From NCBI GenBank assembly GCA_021325355.1, contig JAJPHI010000024.1, positions 36,821-100,820 on the forward strand: a stretch of DNA of 64,000 bases, given 5' to 3'. The first letter of the stretch is position 1; every line of letters begins with the position of its first letter. Position numbers and translations under genes: made by a program. Source of the stretch: Pseudomonadota bacterium. Lineage in GTDB: Bacteria > Desulfobacterota > Binatia > Binatales > Binataceae. The notes under the pieces were generated by a model that was given only the letters and a program-made list of their open reading frames with translations, ran no database searches and was not told the origin of the DNA. Below are positions 45,084 through 54,075 of this stretch, piece by piece.

Positions 45084-46697
45084 CTAATGGGCTTCAACCG
45101 CGCGCCCGGCGCGGGGACGCGGCAACATGAAACAGAGTGAGATCGCAAGGATCATCACGATACTGAGCGTGCGATAGATGTTGTTCAGCGACAGCATCGT
45201 GGCCTGACTTTGCACGCTGCCGTAAAGCATCGCGAGGCCCTGCTTCTGTCCCGTCACCAGCTCGTTCATGTAATTGAAGTGGATCGCCCCCGGCAATCCC
45301 GACGACGAGCGACTGAGGTCCCAGGCACTGAAGGGCGAGACGTGCTCGACGAGGCGGCTCTGATTGACCTGCTCGCGACGCACCAGCAGGGTGGTCAGCA
45401 CCGAGGTGCCAATCGAACCGCCGACGTTGCGCGTCATCGAATAAAGGCTTGCCGCATAGCCCATCTGCTCGCGCGGAATCGAGCTCAGCGCCGAAGCCGA
45501 GAGATTCGGGAACACCAGCCCCATGCCGATCCCCTGGGTCACCGTCGGCCAGATAAAATTCGACATCGACATGGTGAGGTCCAGACCGCCGAGCATCCAG
45601 GCCGAGAAGCCGATCAAAAAGAATCCGAAGATGACCAACGGGCGCGTGTCATAGCCTTTTTTCGCGATGCCGCCGAGCAGAAACATCGACGCCATCACGC
45701 CCATCCCGCGCGGCGCCATGGCGAGGCCCGCCTTCCATGCCGTATAGCCCAACAGCTCCTGCAAGAAGATGGGGTTCAGGATCGTCATGCCGTACGCCGT
45801 GAAGGTCATCAGAATCAGCAGAACGGTCGGCACCGCAAAGTTCCGATTCTTCAGAATCCGCACGTGCACGATCGGATCCGGGATGCGCCATTCGTGAACG
45901 ATCAGCGTGGCAAACGCGACCAGCGCGATGAGCGACGAGTACCAGACCCACGGCGCCGCAAACCAATCCGAACGGTCGCCACGGTCCATTACAATCTCGC
46001 CCAGACCAAGCGAGACGACGAGGCAGACGATTCCCAGCCAGTCGGCGCGACCCTTACCCTTGAGCCGCTGCAGATAGGAGGGATCGTGCACGAAGGTTGA
46101 CACCATGAAGGCGGCGCCGATACCGATCGGCACGTTGATATAAAAGTTCCACCGCCAGTTCCAGTTATCGGTAATGTAGCCGCCGACCGTCGGACCCATG
46201 ATCGGCGCGACCATCAGGCCGAGTCCCCATACCGCCATCGCGAGGGTCTGCTCGTTGGGTGGAAAGGTCTCCATCAGGATCGCCTGCGAGAGCGGTTGTA
46301 ACGCGGCTCCCGCGATGCCCTGCAGGAAGCGAAATGCCACCATCTGGTCGAGCGTCCGGGCCGCTCCGCACATCGCCGATGAAATGACAAAGGCGGTAAT
46401 CGAGATGAGAAAGTAATTCTTGCGGCCGAACTGCCCGGCAATCCATCCGGTGGTCGGGATCATGATGCCGGCGGCGACCAGGTAGGTGGTAACCACCCAC
46501 GTCACCTCGTCGATCGTCGCCGAAAAGCTGCCCTGCATGTGAGGCAAGGCGACGTTGACGATGGAACTGTCAAGGACCTCGAGGATGGTGCACAGGATCA
46601 CCGCCACGGCGATGATCCACTTGTGGGTGTGTTCGGGTGCCGCCGGCGCCGGCGGCGCGGATGCCGTCGCCGCAAGCGGCTTCGCTTCTGCCTCCAT
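45084..46697 (-). CDS. DHA2-family drug efflux transporter (EmrB/QacA type)
   Basis: A 537-residue MFS permease with 14 predicted helices. Motif D1 (L-D-S-S-I-V-N-V-A-L-P) is in helix 1, and the G-x-L-a-D-x-x-G-r-K-like loop appears as G-Q-F-G-R-K-N-Y-F. Antiporter motif C reads G-L-M-V-A-P-I-M-G-P-T-V-G-G-Y-I-T, and R-W-N-F-Y-I-N-V-P-I-G is the DHA2 signature. The N-terminal 25 residues are Ala/Pro-rich. No EmrA membrane-fusion or TolC partner gene is adjacent. The 218 bases between it and the racemase gene show no feature I recognise. Confidence 0.93.
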   Translation of the reverse strand: MEAEAKPLAATASAPPAPAAPEHTHKWIIAVAVILCTILEVLDSSIVNVALPHMQGSFSATIDEVTWVVTTYLVAAGIMIPTTGWIAGQFGRKNYFLISITAFVISSAMCGAARTLDQMVAFRFLQGIAGAALQPLSQAILMETFPPNEQTLAMAVWGLGLMVAPIMGPTVGGYITDNWNWRWNFYINVPIGIGAAFMVSTFVHDPSYLQRLKGKGRADWLGIVCLVVSLGLGEIVMDRGDRSDWFAAPWVWYSSLIALVAFATLIVHEWRIPDPIVHVRILKNRNFAVPTVLLILMTFTAYGMTILNPIFLQELLGYTAWKAGLAMAPRGMGVMASMFLLGGIAKKGYDTRPLVIFGFFLIGFSAWMLGGLDLTMSMSNFIWPTVTQGIGMGLVFPNLSASALSSIPREQMGYAASLYSMTRNVGGSIGTSVLTTLLVRREQVNQSRLVEHVSPFSAWDLSRSSSGLPGAIHFNYMNELVTGQKQGLAMLYGSVQSQATMLSLNNIYRTLSIVMILAISLCFMLPRPRAGRAVEAH

Positions 46698-46770
46698 TCA
46701 GGACAACTTTGGATCGGATGAATAAAAAAAGATACTGGTTGCGCCTACCTTCTTCAGCTCTGCGCCATCT

Positions 46771-47694
46771 TCACTGCAGCCGCTGGCCGACGCCGAGCCC
46801 GATGGCTGCGGCCAGTTCGCCGGGTGCGGCTTTTTTCCCGTTCGCGTCGAGCCGCGCGCGCCGGACGATCAAACGCCCGCCGCGCAGCGCGAGATGCATC
46901 CCCGAATCATCCAACTGAAGGACCGTGCCCGGCTGCGCTCGCTGATTCTCGATCACCTCGAGATGCGGCTCGTAAAGCCGCACCTGATGATCGCCAAAGG
47001 AAGCGAAGGCGCCCGGCTGCGGATCGCATCCGCGAATGAGATCGTGAACTTCACGCGCCGGACGATTGAAATCGATCCGCGCATGCTCGTCGCGACAGAT
47101 GGGTTCGTAGGTCGCCTGGCTTTCATCCTGCTGAATGCGCGGCGCCGCGCCCGCCTTGATGAGATCCAAAGCTTCGTTGAGCGCATCGATGCCAAGCGGA
47201 AAAAGCTTCTCGAAATAGAGCGAACCGGTGGTGTCATCCGGCCGGATCGGAACCCGGCGCTGCACGAGAATCGGCCCGGTGTCGATGCCGGCGTCGGGCC
47301 AGAACCAGGTTATGCCGGTCTCGGTGTCGCCCTGGATAAGCGTCCAGTTGATGGCGCTCGCTCCGCGATGGCGCGGGAGCAGTGACGGATGAAAACAGAT
47401 CGACTGGTAGCGCGGCGCGTAGAGGATTCGCTCGGGCACGATCAGGGTGACGAAGGCCATAATGAGTAAATCGGCCTCGAGCGCTTTGACCTGATGATAA
47501 ACGTCGTCGGTCTTGTACGAGGGTGGTTGACTGAGCGGCAGTCCGAGCTTGAGCGCCCGCGCCGCCAGCGGATCCGGTCGCGCACCGGCCGCTTCCGGCG
47601 GCGCGAAGACCTGGACCACCTCTTCGCCGCGCGCCTGCAGAAGCTCCAGCGCGCGTTCGGCGAACGCCGCCTGCCCAATCAGAATAACCCGCAC
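46771..47694 (-). CDS. Formyltransferase-family protein resembling the hydrolase domain of 10-formyl-THF dehydrogenase
   Basis: A 307-residue protein with the N-terminal formyltransferase fold and the C-terminal OB-like domain of Fmt. The catalytic site reads C-F-H-P-S-L-L-P-R-H-R-G-A-S-A-I-N-W with His102, and Asp138 lies in D-A-G-I-D-T-G. The asparagine found two residues before this His in Fmt and PurN is Cys100. The H-P-S-L-L-P-R-H-R-G-A-S-A-I-N-W string is characteristic of the FDH (ALDH1L) hydrolase domain. It may hydrolyse 10-formyl-THF or formylate a non-tRNA substrate. The GTG at 47694 has GAGGAGA upstream. Confidence 0.8.
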   Translation of the reverse strand: MRVILIGQAAFAERALELLQARGEEVVQVFAPPEAAGARPDPLAARALKLGLPLSQPPSYKTDDVYHQVKALEADLLIMAFVTLIVPERILYAPRYQSICFHPSLLPRHRGASAINWTLIQGDTETGITWFWPDAGIDTGPILVQRRVPIRPDDTTGSLYFEKLFPLGIDALNEALDLIKAGAAPRIQQDESQATYEPICRDEHARIDFNRPAREVHDLIRGCDPQPGAFASFGDHQVRLYEPHLEVIENQRAQPGTVLQLDDSGMHLALRGGRLIVRRARLDANGKKAAPGELAAAIGLGVGQRLQ

Positions 47695-47799
47695 CCCGCT
47701 TGTCTCCTCGCAGCCGCAGCCTAGCAAAGCCCTTCCGCCTGCGCACGCGCGCGGCCACGCGCCGCATCGCTTGTCCACAGGCGGGCGGCCCGCGCAAAA

Positions 47800-47828
47800 T
47801 TGACATGGGGGTCCGGCGCCGAAATAAT
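47800..47828 (+). promoter_or_regulatory. Sigma-70-type promoter of the tol-pal operon
   Basis: A perfect -35 TTGACA (47800-47805), a 17-base spacer and a -10 AATAAT (47823-47828, one mismatch) lie 45 bases before the tolQ start. It is the best consensus promoter I found in the window. Confidence 0.75.
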
Positions 47829-47872
47829 TAAAGTGGTTTGGACGCGGTGATGTTCAATCGCGGGGATTGCCG

Positions 47873-48574
47873 GTGAACGGCGCCAACGGTTTGAGCGCTT
47901 CCGAGTTGATACTCGGTACCGGTCCCGTGGTGCAGGCGGTGCTATGGCTTCTGGTGGCCTTTTCGGTCGGCTGCTGGGGCATCATTCTTTATAAATTCGT
48001 GCAGATTTCACGCGCACGACGCGAATCGGAGCGCTTCACCGCGATCTTCTGGGAATCGAAGAACCTCGCTGCAATCCATAATGCCAGCGTCGGGATGACT
48101 CACAGTCCAATCGCGCAGGTGTTCCGGGCGGGCTATCAGGAGCTGATCCAATTGACCCGCGCCAAACGTCAGGCGGTCGGCGCCGAGAGCGGGTTCTCGA
48201 CCGATTTGGGCGGCGTCGATAATGTCGCGCGCGCGATGCGGCGGCAGTCGAATATCGAGCTCACCAAGCTCGAGTCCGGCATCACCTTCCTTGCCACCAC
48301 CGGTTCAACCTGCCCTTTTATCGGTCTGTTCGGGACGGTTTGGGGCATCATGACCGCCTTTCTCGGTCTCGCCGCCACCCATACCTCGAGCATCCAGGCG
48401 GTGGCGCCGGGTATCGCCGAAGCCTTGATTACGACCGCTGTCGGATTGGTCGCCGCCATCCCGGCCCAGATGTTCTACAACTTCCTCACCACCCGGGTGC
48501 GCGTGCTGGCGACCGAGATGGACAACTTTACCTCTGAATTCCTGAACATCGCGGAACGTCACTTCCTCTCGTGA
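47873..48574 (+). CDS. tolQ: TolQ inner-membrane proton-channel subunit
   Basis: TolQ (MotA/ExbB family) forms the proton channel with TolR that energises TolA during cell constriction. The 233-residue protein has a first helix near residues 20-40 (V-V-Q-A-V-L-W-L-L-V-A-F-S-V-G), a long cytoplasmic loop and two C-terminal helices. The pore signature is S-T-C-P-F-I-G-L-F-G-T-V-W-G-I-M and the last helix carries T-A-V-G-L-V-A-A-I-P-A. The GTG at 47873 has GGGGA 6 bases upstream; a TTG at 47867 is the alternative. First gene of the tol operon, after a consensus promoter. Confidence 0.94.
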   Translation: MNGANGLSASELILGTGPVVQAVLWLLVAFSVGCWGIILYKFVQISRARRESERFTAIFWESKNLAAIHNASVGMTHSPIAQVFRAGYQELIQLTRAKRQAVGAESGFSTDLGGVDNVARAMRRQSNIELTKLESGITFLATTGSTCPFIGLFGTVWGIMTAFLGLAATHTSSIQAVAPGIAEALITTAVGLVAAIPAQMFYNFLTTRVRVLATEMDNFTSEFLNIAERHFLS

Positions 48575-48599
48575 GCGATCGTCAAAAGCGGGGCATCGG

Positions 48600-49043
48600 A
48601 TGGCAGGTGAGGTAGGCCCGCGCGGCTCGCTCGTGGCGCAGATCAACGTCACGCCGCTCGTCGACGTGATGCTCGTGCTGCTGATCATCTTCATGGTCAC
48701 GGCACCGATTATCCAGCAGGGTATCCAGGTGGATCTGCCGAAGGTCAAGGCGGCGGCGATCCAGGGCAAGGAAGAACAGTTCGTCGTCTCGATCACGCGC
48801 GATCGCCGAATTTATCTTAACGACACGCCGATGACGGCCGACGAGCTTACGCAGAAGCTCACCGCTATCGCGCAGGAACGCCCCGATCGCGAAGTCTACG
48901 TGCGGGCGGACCAGCAGGTGCCTTATGGCGACGTCATCCGCATGATGGCCGCGATCAAAGCGTCGGGCATCGAGAACGTCGGGATGGTGACGGAGATGCC
49001 GGATGCTGACGCCGACGCGCCCAGCCGCACGCACGGTAACTAA
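48600..49043 (+). CDS. tolR: TolR (ExbD family)
   Basis: A 147-residue single-span protein with a short cytoplasmic N terminus (A-Q-I-N-V-T-P-L-V-D-V-M-L-V-L-L-I-I-F-M). The membrane Asp in L-V-D-V-M is the proton-carrying residue. The periplasmic domain begins after V-D-L-P-K and ends with the usual V-G-M-V-T-E-M-P. It follows tolQ by 25 bases. Confidence 0.94.
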   Translation: MAGEVGPRGSLVAQINVTPLVDVMLVLLIIFMVTAPIIQQGIQVDLPKVKAAAIQGKEEQFVVSITRDRRIYLNDTPMTADELTQKLTAIAQERPDREVYVRADQQVPYGDVIRMMAAIKASGIENVGMVTEMPDADADAPSRTHGN

Positions 49044-49078
49044 GCGCCGCAGGCGGCTTCGATTGCGGCCTCCACGGA

Positions 49079-50155
49079 ATGCCTCCCGCGCGATCTTTTG
49101 GTGCTGACGGTCGGCGGGCGCGCTTCGGCATGGCCTTGGCCATCGTGGCCTCGGCGCTCGGCCACGCCGCCTTCTTCTACCTGGTGCTGTACGTGCTGCC
49201 GCGTCTGTTCACCCATCCGGAGGCGCCGCAGAGTTACACGGTCAGGATCGTTGACCAGTTACCCGCGGGCGATCTCGGAACCCATCTGCCGCGTCTGGCC
49301 GGACGCGCTCCGCAGCCGCACAAACCGCAGCCACAGGCGAGTCCGCCTCCGCCGCCGCCAACGCCCCCGCTCGAAGAGGAGGAAAGCGGCGTCGCCCTGA
49401 ACGAGATCCGTCCGACCGTTACGCCGACGAGGACGCCGACCCCCACACCGACACCTCAAGCGGCGCGCGCGCCGACACCTGCGCCTGCTCCAACCGCAAG
49501 ACCGACCGTCAAAATGACTCCGAAACCGCGTCCGACGCCGCGCAAACATCATCCAGCGATAGCCGTGCGACCCACACCCACGCCGACGCCCGGGAATGCC
49601 CGCCGGCGTCGTCCGGTGCCCGTACCCTCAAGCGCGGTGACGGTTGCCCGAACTGAGGCTACCCCGAGCGTCGACGAGCGGCTCGCTGACATTCGCAAGG
49701 AGCTCCTGGCCGAGCATCTCAAGACCCTGCGCGCCGAGGCGGAAAAAGCCAAGACCGCGCACGGGACGGAAAGCGGCGGGCCCGCCGTAGCCAACGTCGA
49801 AAGCGCGGGTAAAGGCTACGGCCTCGGTGGCGGCAGCGGCAGCGTCGGCATTCAACAGGACCCGGAATTTCTGCTGTACTATCAGACCGTGCAAAAACGC
49901 ATCAAGGAAGCCTGGAGTTTCCTCGGCAGCAATCCGGATCTGACCGCGACGGTCAGTTTTGGGATAAATCCCGACGGTTCATTGAACTCGATCAAGGTTG
50001 AACAGACTTCCCACGACCCATCATTCGACGACTCGGTCGTGCGCGCGATCCGGCGGGCGGCGCCGTTTCCGCCGCCTCCGGCCAAGTACCGAGCGCAGTT
50101 CGCGCAAGGGGTCGAGGCCGACTTCAAACTGGGCGAATTGAACTCTTCACTATAG
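49079..50155 (+). CDS. tolA: TolA/TonB-like periplasm-spanning protein
   Basis: A 358-residue protein with one transmembrane helix (about 18-40). A long Pro/Thr/Arg-rich periplasmic stretch (about 75-195) includes T-P-T-R-T-P-T-P-T-P-T-P. A short helical segment follows, then a C-terminal TonB/TolA domain (about 265-358) with Y-Q-T-V-Q-K-R-I-K-E-A-W, V-S-F-G-I-N-P-D-G-S and F-P-P-P-P. Unlike Escherichia coli TolA, the middle is not mainly a long Ala/Lys coiled helix but a PT-rich rod, more TonB-like. Its position between tolR and tolB makes the TolA role most likely. Confidence 0.88.
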   Translation: MPPARSFGADGRRARFGMALAIVASALGHAAFFYLVLYVLPRLFTHPEAPQSYTVRIVDQLPAGDLGTHLPRLAGRAPQPHKPQPQASPPPPPPTPPLEEEESGVALNEIRPTVTPTRTPTPTPTPQAARAPTPAPAPTARPTVKMTPKPRPTPRKHHPAIAVRPTPTPTPGNARRRRPVPVPSSAVTVARTEATPSVDERLADIRKELLAEHLKTLRAEAEKAKTAHGTESGGPAVANVESAGKGYGLGGGSGSVGIQQDPEFLLYYQTVQKRIKEAWSFLGSNPDLTATVSFGINPDGSLNSIKVEQTSHDPSFDDSVVRAIRRAAPFPPPPAKYRAQFAQGVEADFKLGELNSSL

Positions 50156-50273
50156 CGGCGCCGACGACCGACAGTTATTCTTGAGGCGTTTGTTGAGAAC
50201 TGTGACTTTTCGGAATCGACCCCAAATCGACCTGGTACGAGCGCGTCCGCTCCGGTCATCCCGGGGCTCGCGC

Positions 50274-51596
50274 ATGCGCGCGCTGGTCATCGCCCTGATG
50301 TTCACGCTGCTCGGTCTCCTAGCGGCGCCGGCCATCCATGCTCAGGTCGGGTCCGGGCCAATCAAGATACAAATCGTCGGCGCCGAACAGGTCTCGCCGA
50401 TAGCGGTCTCGGACCTGAAGAACCTCGCCGGCGATGACGACCATAAGGTTTCCACCGTCTTCGTTGATACGTTGCGGCGCGATCTGACGCTTTCCGGATA
50501 TTTTCGTCTGATCGATCCCGCTTCCTACATCGAGAACGCCCAGTCGTCCGGCTACGACGTCGGCCAATTCAACTTCGGCGACTGGAGCTCGCTCAACGCC
50601 GAATTTCTGGTGAAGGGCGCGGTCACCCGCAGCGCCGGCAAGGTTCAGGTCGAAGCCTTGCTGTTCGACGTCGGTCAGCAGCGCCGGATGATGGGGCGGA
50701 AGTTCAATGGCGTGCCGAATGAAGTCAGCGAGATGGCGCGGCGCTTTGCCGACGCCGTGATGGAGGCGGTCACCGGCCAAAAGGGTCCGTTCGCAACCAA
50801 GATGGCCTTCGTTGGTATCCGGGGCAGCCGCTTCAAGGAGATTTACACGTCCTGGCTGGACGGCGGGACACCGGTGCGGTTGACCGACAACCCAACGATC
50901 AATCTGTTCCCCGACATTTCCGGCGACGGCCGCCATATTTTGTATCTGTCGTACAAGACGATGACCCCGATGCTGTACCTGGCCGATACCCAGAGCCGCA
51001 CCGAAATTTCGCTTGCGCCGTCGCTCGGGATGGCGGTAGGCGGAGTTCTTACCGCCGACGGTCGCATCGTCGCGGCTTACTCGCGCGGTGGCGCGACCAA
51101 CCTCTATCTGCTCGACAGCCAGGGCAGCGAGTTGAAAAGCCTCACCGCCACGCACGGGCTTAACGTCGATCCGGCAGTATGCGCGAACGGGAGCCTGCTC
51201 GCCTTCGCCTCCGACCGCAGCGGGGATCCGCAGATCTATACGATGGATCTCGCGGGCGGCAGCGTCCATCGCATCACCTACCAGGGCAATTACAACACGG
51301 CGCCGGCACTGTCGCCGGATTGCAAGAAAATTGCCTACGAAAGCCGTATCGGCGGAAGCTTCCAGATCTTGGAAATCAGTGCCGCGGGCGGTTCGCCCAA
51401 ACAGCTTACTTCTGAGGGTAACAATCAGGGGCCGGCCTGGTCAGCCGACGGCCGCTATATCGCCTTCAGTTCACGGCGCGGTGGATCGGCACAGATCTAC
51501 CTGATGCTGGCGGCGGACGGCAGGATTACCGGCGATTTGACGAAAGGAGAAGGTGATGACACAAGCCCGTCGTTGTCCGCGTGGGTCGGCGAATGA
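50274..51596 (+). CDS. tolB: TolB periplasmic beta-propeller protein
   Basis: A 440-residue exported protein: signal peptide (A-L-V-I-A-L-M-F-T-L-L-G-L-L ending I-H-A-Q), an N-terminal alpha/beta domain and a six-bladed beta-propeller. The WD40-like PD40 repeats include L-F-P-D-I-S-G-D-G-R, A-P-A-L-S-P-D-C-K-K-I-A-Y and G-P-A-W-S-A-D-G-R-Y-I-A-F. TolB binds Pal at the outer membrane. The ATG at 50274 starts the signal peptide; the reading from 50181 has no support. The end overlaps pal by 41 bases. Confidence 0.95.
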   Translation: MRALVIALMFTLLGLLAAPAIHAQVGSGPIKIQIVGAEQVSPIAVSDLKNLAGDDDHKVSTVFVDTLRRDLTLSGYFRLIDPASYIENAQSSGYDVGQFNFGDWSSLNAEFLVKGAVTRSAGKVQVEALLFDVGQQRRMMGRKFNGVPNEVSEMARRFADAVMEAVTGQKGPFATKMAFVGIRGSRFKEIYTSWLDGGTPVRLTDNPTINLFPDISGDGRHILYLSYKTMTPMLYLADTQSRTEISLAPSLGMAVGGVLTADGRIVAAYSRGGATNLYLLDSQGSELKSLTATHGLNVDPAVCANGSLLAFASDRSGDPQIYTMDLAGGSVHRITYQGNYNTAPALSPDCKKIAYESRIGGSFQILEISAAGGSPKQLTSEGNNQGPAWSADGRYIAFSSRRGGSAQIYLMLAADGRITGDLTKGEGDDTSPSLSAWVGE

Positions 51597-52128
51597 GGCG
51601 GCGTCCGCAGCCAGGCGCATCGTTCCGCTGGTTGCGCTTCTCGTGATTGTGCTCTGGGGATGCTCGTCGAAAAAGCCCGAGACCAACGCGGGGGCTAATG
51701 CCGGTTCGCAACCGGGGCTGGGCCAGGAGGGACTCGGCGGGACTAATGGCAGTTCGCTCAGCCAGTTCCAGAAAGGGACCCTCGGCCAGGGACAGGGACC
51801 CTTGAGCGACATCCATTTCGATTACGATTCCTATACCGTCCGCCCCGAAGACGGCGATATCCTGCGGGCGAACGCCGACTGGCTGGAGAAGAACCCTCAA
51901 GCCAAAGTGCAGATCGAGGGGCACTGTGACGCGCGCGGCTCAGAGGAATACAATCTGGCGCTGGGCGCCCGGCGCGCGCAGGCCGCGAAGGATTACCTGC
52001 AGACGCTCGGAATCGCCGCGGACCGGTTGTCAACCATCAGCTACGGCAAGGAGCTGCCCTTGTGTACCGAGGATACCGAAGATTGCTACGCCCAAAACCG
52101 TCGCGATCATTTTGCGGTTACACAATGA
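51556..52128 (+). CDS. pal: Peptidoglycan-associated lipoprotein Pal
   Basis: A 190-residue lipoprotein with a lipobox ending L-W-G-C (Cys36), a Gly/Asn-rich linker and an OmpA-like peptidoglycan-binding domain. The domain shows I-H-F-D-Y-D-S-Y, E-G-H-C-D-A-R-G-S-E-E-Y-N-L-A-L-G and the ligand-binding R-A-x-A. Its signal sequence has a long basic n-region. The ATG at 51556 has GGAGAAGG upstream and lies inside the tolB end; a GTG one codon earlier exists. Its stop overlaps the next start (ATGA). Confidence 0.95.
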   Translation: MTQARRCPRGSANEAASAARRIVPLVALLVIVLWGCSSKKPETNAGANAGSQPGLGQEGLGGTNGSSLSQFQKGTLGQGQGPLSDIHFDYDSYTVRPEDGDILRANADWLEKNPQAKVQIEGHCDARGSEEYNLALGARRAQAAKDYLQTLGIAADRLSTISYGKELPLCTEDTEDCYAQNRRDHFAVTQ

Positions 52129-53102
52129 CGCTGCAGGTCTCGCGATGGCGGCTGTGGGGCCTGGCCGTAATTGCGGCCGCGACGCTCGCCGCCTGCACGC
52201 CGATGGAGGCCGCCCAACCGCAGGCGTCGCAGGAAGACGAATCGTCCCTGCGCGAACTGATCGCCAATGACCGCCAGCAGATCGAAGCGCTGCAACAACA
52301 GGTGGCGCAGGAAAACGACCGTATCGCGGAACTCGAACACAACCAGATGACTTCCGCCACGCCGCCGGCCAGGCCCAACCCGCCGCCGAGCCAAGCGCCG
52401 CCATCCCCACCCACCAGTGAGGCGGCGGCGATTGCCGATGCCGGAACTCAATCGGGCGCCGCGGCAAGCCCGGGCGCTACCGCCAGTCCGGGCGCCGAAG
52501 CAAGTCCCGCCGCCGAGGATGAAAACGCAGCCCCAGAGAATGATAACGGCGCCGCTACCGGGGCTGCGGCAGGTGGCGCCGAAAATACGACCGCGATGCC
52601 GCCTTCATCGGAGATGGCCGCGGCGACGCCGCCAACCCCGGCCGCGCCGGAAACCGCACCACAACCGGCACCGCTGCCCCCGTGGCAGGACGAAGCCAAA
52701 CAGCAGCTCGACGCGACGCCGAATGCCCCGGGCGCCAAGCTGTATCGAGCGGGGCTGGCCGATCTGACCGCCGGCCGCTACGCCCAGGGCTTGGCCAAAT
52801 TGCAGGATCTCCAGCGCCGCTACCCCAAATCCGATCTGAGCGAACCGGCCGAGTATTTTTCCGGCAATGCGCTCTATGAGTTGGGTCAAAGCGAGAAAGC
52901 CATACTGCAATTCAACGATCTCACGATGCGGTTCCCGGAGGGCAAGTACACCAGCTCGGCGCTCCTGCGCGAAGCGCAGGCCTTTACCAAAATCAATGAC
53001 CCGATCGACGCGCGCCTGACCCTGCAGAAGCTTCTAACGGATCATCCGAACTCCCCGGAGGCCCCCGCCGCGAAATCCATGATGGCTTCGTTGACGTCCT
53101 AA
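52125..53102 (+). CDS. cpoB: CpoB/YbgF-like Tol-Pal coordination lipoprotein
   Basis: A 325-residue protein with a lipobox L-A-A-C (Cys24), then a coiled-coil (about 40-75, rich in Gln/Glu) that in CpoB gives trimers. A long Ala/Pro/Gly-rich linker (about 80-195) and three TPR repeats follow, with G-L-A-D-L-T-A-G-R-Y, P-A-E-Y-F-S-G-N-A-L-Y and S-S-A-L-L-R-E-A-Q-A. It is the last gene of the tol operon. CpoB is usually a plain periplasmic protein; the lipid anchor is a variation. Confidence 0.9.
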   Translation: MTLQVSRWRLWGLAVIAAATLAACTPMEAAQPQASQEDESSLRELIANDRQQIEALQQQVAQENDRIAELEHNQMTSATPPARPNPPPSQAPPSPPTSEAAAIADAGTQSGAAASPGATASPGAEASPAAEDENAAPENDNGAATGAAAGGAENTTAMPPSSEMAAATPPTPAAPETAPQPAPLPPWQDEAKQQLDATPNAPGAKLYRAGLADLTAGRYAQGLAKLQDLQRRYPKSDLSEPAEYFSGNALYELGQSEKAILQFNDLTMRFPEGKYTSSALLREAQAFTKINDPIDARLTLQKLLTDHPNSPEAPAAKSMMASLTS

Positions 53103-53139
53103 CAGCGGGTGCCCTAAAGACCCTGGCCGCGCTTATCCG

Positions 53140-54066
53140 ATGCGTGTAATCAGCAATCTCAACGAACTCGACCGGAATCCGCCCGCGGTGGTCGCGATGG
53201 GCAACTTCGATGGCGTTCATATCGGCCATCAGGCGATCCTCCGACGGGCCATCGCGATCGCCCGTGAAAGTTCGCGCCAGGCGTACGCCCTCACTTTTGA
53301 CCCGATGCCGGCGAAGGTCCTTGCCCCCGAACGTGCGCCGCGGCTTATCCTGACGCGCGAGGACAAGTTCGAGCTGCTGCAATCGTCGGGTCTCGACGGC
53401 GTCATCGTGCTCGATTTCACGCTCGAACTGAGTCGTCTCACGCCGCGCCAGTTTGCGGCCGAGTATATTCGCGGTCGGATCGGCGCACGCACCGTGGTCG
53501 TGGGCTACAGCATGAGTTTCGGCCACGATCGCGCGGGCAATGCCGCGATGATGGAAAAGTTGGGCGTTGAACTTGGCTTCGACGTGATCGTCGTCGGTCC
53601 GATCAAGGTCGGTACGATCGAGGTCAGCTCAACGTCTGTGCGCGAAGCGATCACCGGGGGCGATTTGCGGCGCGCGGCCATGATGCTCGGTCGGCCACAT
53701 TTTCTGCGTGGTCCTGTCGTGCATGGCCGCGAACGCGGGCGCACGATCGGCTTCCCCACCGCCAACATCGCACCCCGCACGGAATGCATCCCCCCGGACG
53801 GGGTCTATGCGACGCGCCTGCTGCTCGGCGGTGAGTCCTTCCCGTCCATCACGAATATCGGGATGCGCCCGACGTTTGCCGAACCTGAGCGCACCTTCGA
53901 AACCCACATCTTCAACTTCGATCGCGATATCTACGGAACGGAAGTCAAACTGGAGCTCATCGAACGCATCCGGCCGGAGCGCAAATTTGCTTCGGCCGGT
54001 GAGCTGGCGACGCAAATCGCCGCCGACCTCAAGCGCGCGAGAGACATTCTCTCGGGCGTAGCGTGA
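53140..54066 (+). CDS. ribF: Bifunctional riboflavin kinase / FMN adenylyltransferase
   Basis: RibF makes FMN and then FAD. In 308 residues the N-terminal adenylyltransferase domain has A-M-G-N-F-D-G-V-H-I-G-H and T-S-V-R-E-A-I. The C-terminal kinase domain has R-G-R-T-I-G-F-P-T-A-N and S-I-T-N-I-G-M-R-P-T-F, then the E-T-H-I-F-N-F end strand. It follows cpoB by 37 bases and is read in the same direction as the tol operon. Confidence 0.95.
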   Translation: MRVISNLNELDRNPPAVVAMGNFDGVHIGHQAILRRAIAIARESSRQAYALTFDPMPAKVLAPERAPRLILTREDKFELLQSSGLDGVIVLDFTLELSRLTPRQFAAEYIRGRIGARTVVVGYSMSFGHDRAGNAAMMEKLGVELGFDVIVVGPIKVGTIEVSSTSVREAITGGDLRRAAMMLGRPHFLRGPVVHGRERGRTIGFPTANIAPRTECIPPDGVYATRLLLGGESFPSITNIGMRPTFAEPERTFETHIFNFDRDIYGTEVKLELIERIRPERKFASAGELATQIAADLKRARDILSGVA

Positions 54067-54075
54067 GCTACTGCC

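Noticed and set aside
49430..49470. Repetitive ACNCCNACNCC tract taken for a microsatellite or CRISPR-like repeat
   Set aside because: It encodes the Pro/Thr rod of TolA in frame; there are no spaced identical repeats. I saw no CRISPR array in the window.
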